A stretch of 64,000 bases of DNA, taken from Streptomyces globosus (GTDB taxonomy: Bacteria > Actinomycetota > Actinomycetes > Streptomycetales > Streptomycetaceae). Each line of letters starts with the position of its first letter. The first letter of the stretch is position 1. The notes under the pieces were generated by a model. That model ran no database searches. It saw only the letters and a program-made list of their open reading frames with translations, and was not told the DNA's origin. The position numbers and the translations under genes were made by a program. The stretch is from NCBI RefSeq assembly GCF_003325375.1, contig NZ_CP030862.1, positions 62,001-126,000 on the forward strand. Direction: 5' to 3'. Shown here piece by piece: positions 63,151-64,000 of the stretch.

Positions 63151-64000
63151 TCAGATCTTCTCCTCGATGAGCTGGGACGTGGTGCCGGCGGCGATCAGGC
63201 GGGCGAGCTCCAGCCGCTTGATCTTGGTGGTGGCGGTCTGCGGGAGGTCGGACTGGCGCCACTGGACGGGCTCGGCCATCGGGGGGAGCCCGGCGGTGGC
63301 GGCCTTCCAGGCGGCGGGGTCGATCGGCTTGTCGTCGCGGGTGCAGACGATGGGCACGGCCCGGCCGGACTCGTCGGGGATGATGATGACCTCGGAGAGC
63401 TCTTCGAGCCGGGTGAAGAGGGTGTCCTCGGCGGCGAGGGTCGAGCCGAAGCCCTCGATCATGTCGACCTCGCGGTCGAGCAGGTGCACGCAGCCCCACT
63501 TGGTGCGGTAGCCGACGTCGCCCATCCGCCACCAGCCGTCGTTGACCTGCTTGTCGTAGCGCTCCTGCTCGCCGAGGTAGGTGACGATCCGGCCGTCGCT
63601 CTTGACCTCGATGAAGCCCGGGTTCGTCTCGGACACCGGCAGGCCGTTGCGGCTGACGACGCGTACGTCGGTCATGCCGGGGAAGGGCATGCCCACGCAG
63701 CGGCCGTCGGCGTCGAGCCCGCGGCGGCGGGAGAAGGAGCGGGCGACGGCCGGGCCGATCTCGCTCTGCCCGTACAGCTGGCCGAAGACGGGGGCGGTGC
63801 GCTCGGTGGCGGCCAGCAGCCGCTGCACGGTGCGCGGGTGGATGGCGTCGAAGGTGCTGGAGAACAGCTTGACGTTGGCGAGGGGCTTGCGCGGGTCGTC
63901 CGCCAGCTCCTCCCACTCCATGAAGGAGTTGGGGTGCGCCTCCAGGATGCCGGGGCGCAGCTGCGCGAAGAGGTCGGCGGCCTTGCGGGGGTCGGAGTCG
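63151..64000 (-). CDS. AMP-binding ligase, possible CreM-type diazotase (5' part outside window)
   Basis: C-terminal 282 residues or so of an acyl-CoA synthetase-family enzyme; the reading frame runs open past base 64000. Visible motifs: LYGQSEIGP (adenylate-binding), GDVGYRTKWGCVHLLDRE-DMIEG hinge region and the C-terminal catalytic Lys in TTKIKRLE. In cremeomycin biosynthesis CreM, a member of this family, uses ATP to couple nitrite with an aryl amine and make the diazo group. Being the first visible gene of an operon with creE- and creD-like genes, this is a candidate diazotase. A plain aryl-CoA ligase cannot be excluded from the part seen. Confidence 0.7.
   Translation of the reverse strand, partial: DSDPRKAADLFAQLRPGILEAHPNSFMEWEELADDPRKPLANVKLFSSTFDAIHPRTVQRLLAATERTAPVFGQLYGQSEIGPAVARSFSRRRGLDADGRCVGMPFPGMTDVRVVSRNGLPVSETNPGFIEVKSDGRIVTYLGEQERYDKQVNDGWWRMGDVGYRTKWGCVHLLDREVDMIEGFGSTLAAEDTLFTRLEELSEVIIIPDESGRAVPIVCTRDDKPIDPAAWKAATAGLPPMAEPVQWRQSDLPQTATTKIKRLELARLIAAGTTSQLIEEKI

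Noticed and set aside
22725..64000. PKS or NRPS assembly line to go with the RifF-like NATs
   Set aside because: No KS, AT, A, C or carrier-protein motifs are seen in any frame of the window. One could lie beyond base 64000.

Overview
The window is high-GC actinobacterial DNA, almost certainly Streptomyces. It has the bkd-type branched-chain 2-oxoacid dehydrogenase operon next to a NarL-type response regulator, an XRE/DUF397/HATPase regulatory set, PASTA-type Ser/Thr kinases, frequent GTG starts and many ATGA/GTGA start-stop overlaps.

Layout. 1-19 kb is ordinary chromosome: a PadR-controlled FtsX-type ABC exporter (1-3.8 kb), an anchored low-complexity protein, two divergent Ser/Thr kinases (4.8-8.3 kb), a response regulator and bkdABC (8.4-13.1 kb), an M4 metalloprotease with its emfourin-like inhibitor (14.4-15.9 kb), a DUF1266 protein, and an HATPase/XRE/DUF397 group (17.2-18.9 kb). 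At 19.3 kb lies a transposase-like protein that has lost its first catalytic Asp pair. A PucR/CdaR-type GAF regulator (20.5-22.4 kb) opens a biosynthetic region.

22.7-49 kb looks like a specialised-metabolite gene cluster built on the shikimate pathway. Flux genes are a class II DAHP synthase, an EPSP synthase and a transaldolase-like protein without the Schiff-base Lys. Chorismate amination is provided twice: a PabAB fusion (ADC) and a PhzE-type ADIC synthase. PhzD plus an EntA/DhbA-type dehydrogenase should give 3-hydroxyanthranilate (3-HAA), a 2-aminophenol. Tailoring candidates are a methyltransferase, a 3-hydroxybenzoate-6-hydroxylase-like flavoprotein, a Lys-less SDR, a quinone-reductase-like MDR, an AKR, a covalent-flavin oxidase, three arylamine N-acetyltransferase homologues, a carboxylesterase, a LuxE/LuxC-like carboxylate reductase, an acyltransferase-3 and an MFS exporter. 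No PKS or NRPS module is present.

52.2-58.4 kb is a nitrate-assimilation operon (NarK, molybdopterin nitrate reductase, two FAD partners). Directly upstream on the same strand, running off the window edge, are four tightly coupled genes: an AMP-binding ligase (C-terminal part), a second 3HB6H-like monooxygenase, a CreE/FzmM-like FAD N-oxygenase and a CreD-like lyase. CreE and CreD homologues turn aspartate into nitrous acid; CreM-type ligases use it to diazotise aryl amines.

The working model is a 2-aminophenol/aminohydroquinone core made from chorismate, N-acylated and carboxyl-reduced, then diazotised with enzyme-made nitrous acid to give a diazo, azo or triazene product or a deaminated one. 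This gene combination is the most interesting feature here. The cluster continues beyond base 64000, so its right edge is unknown, and the product assignment is inference.
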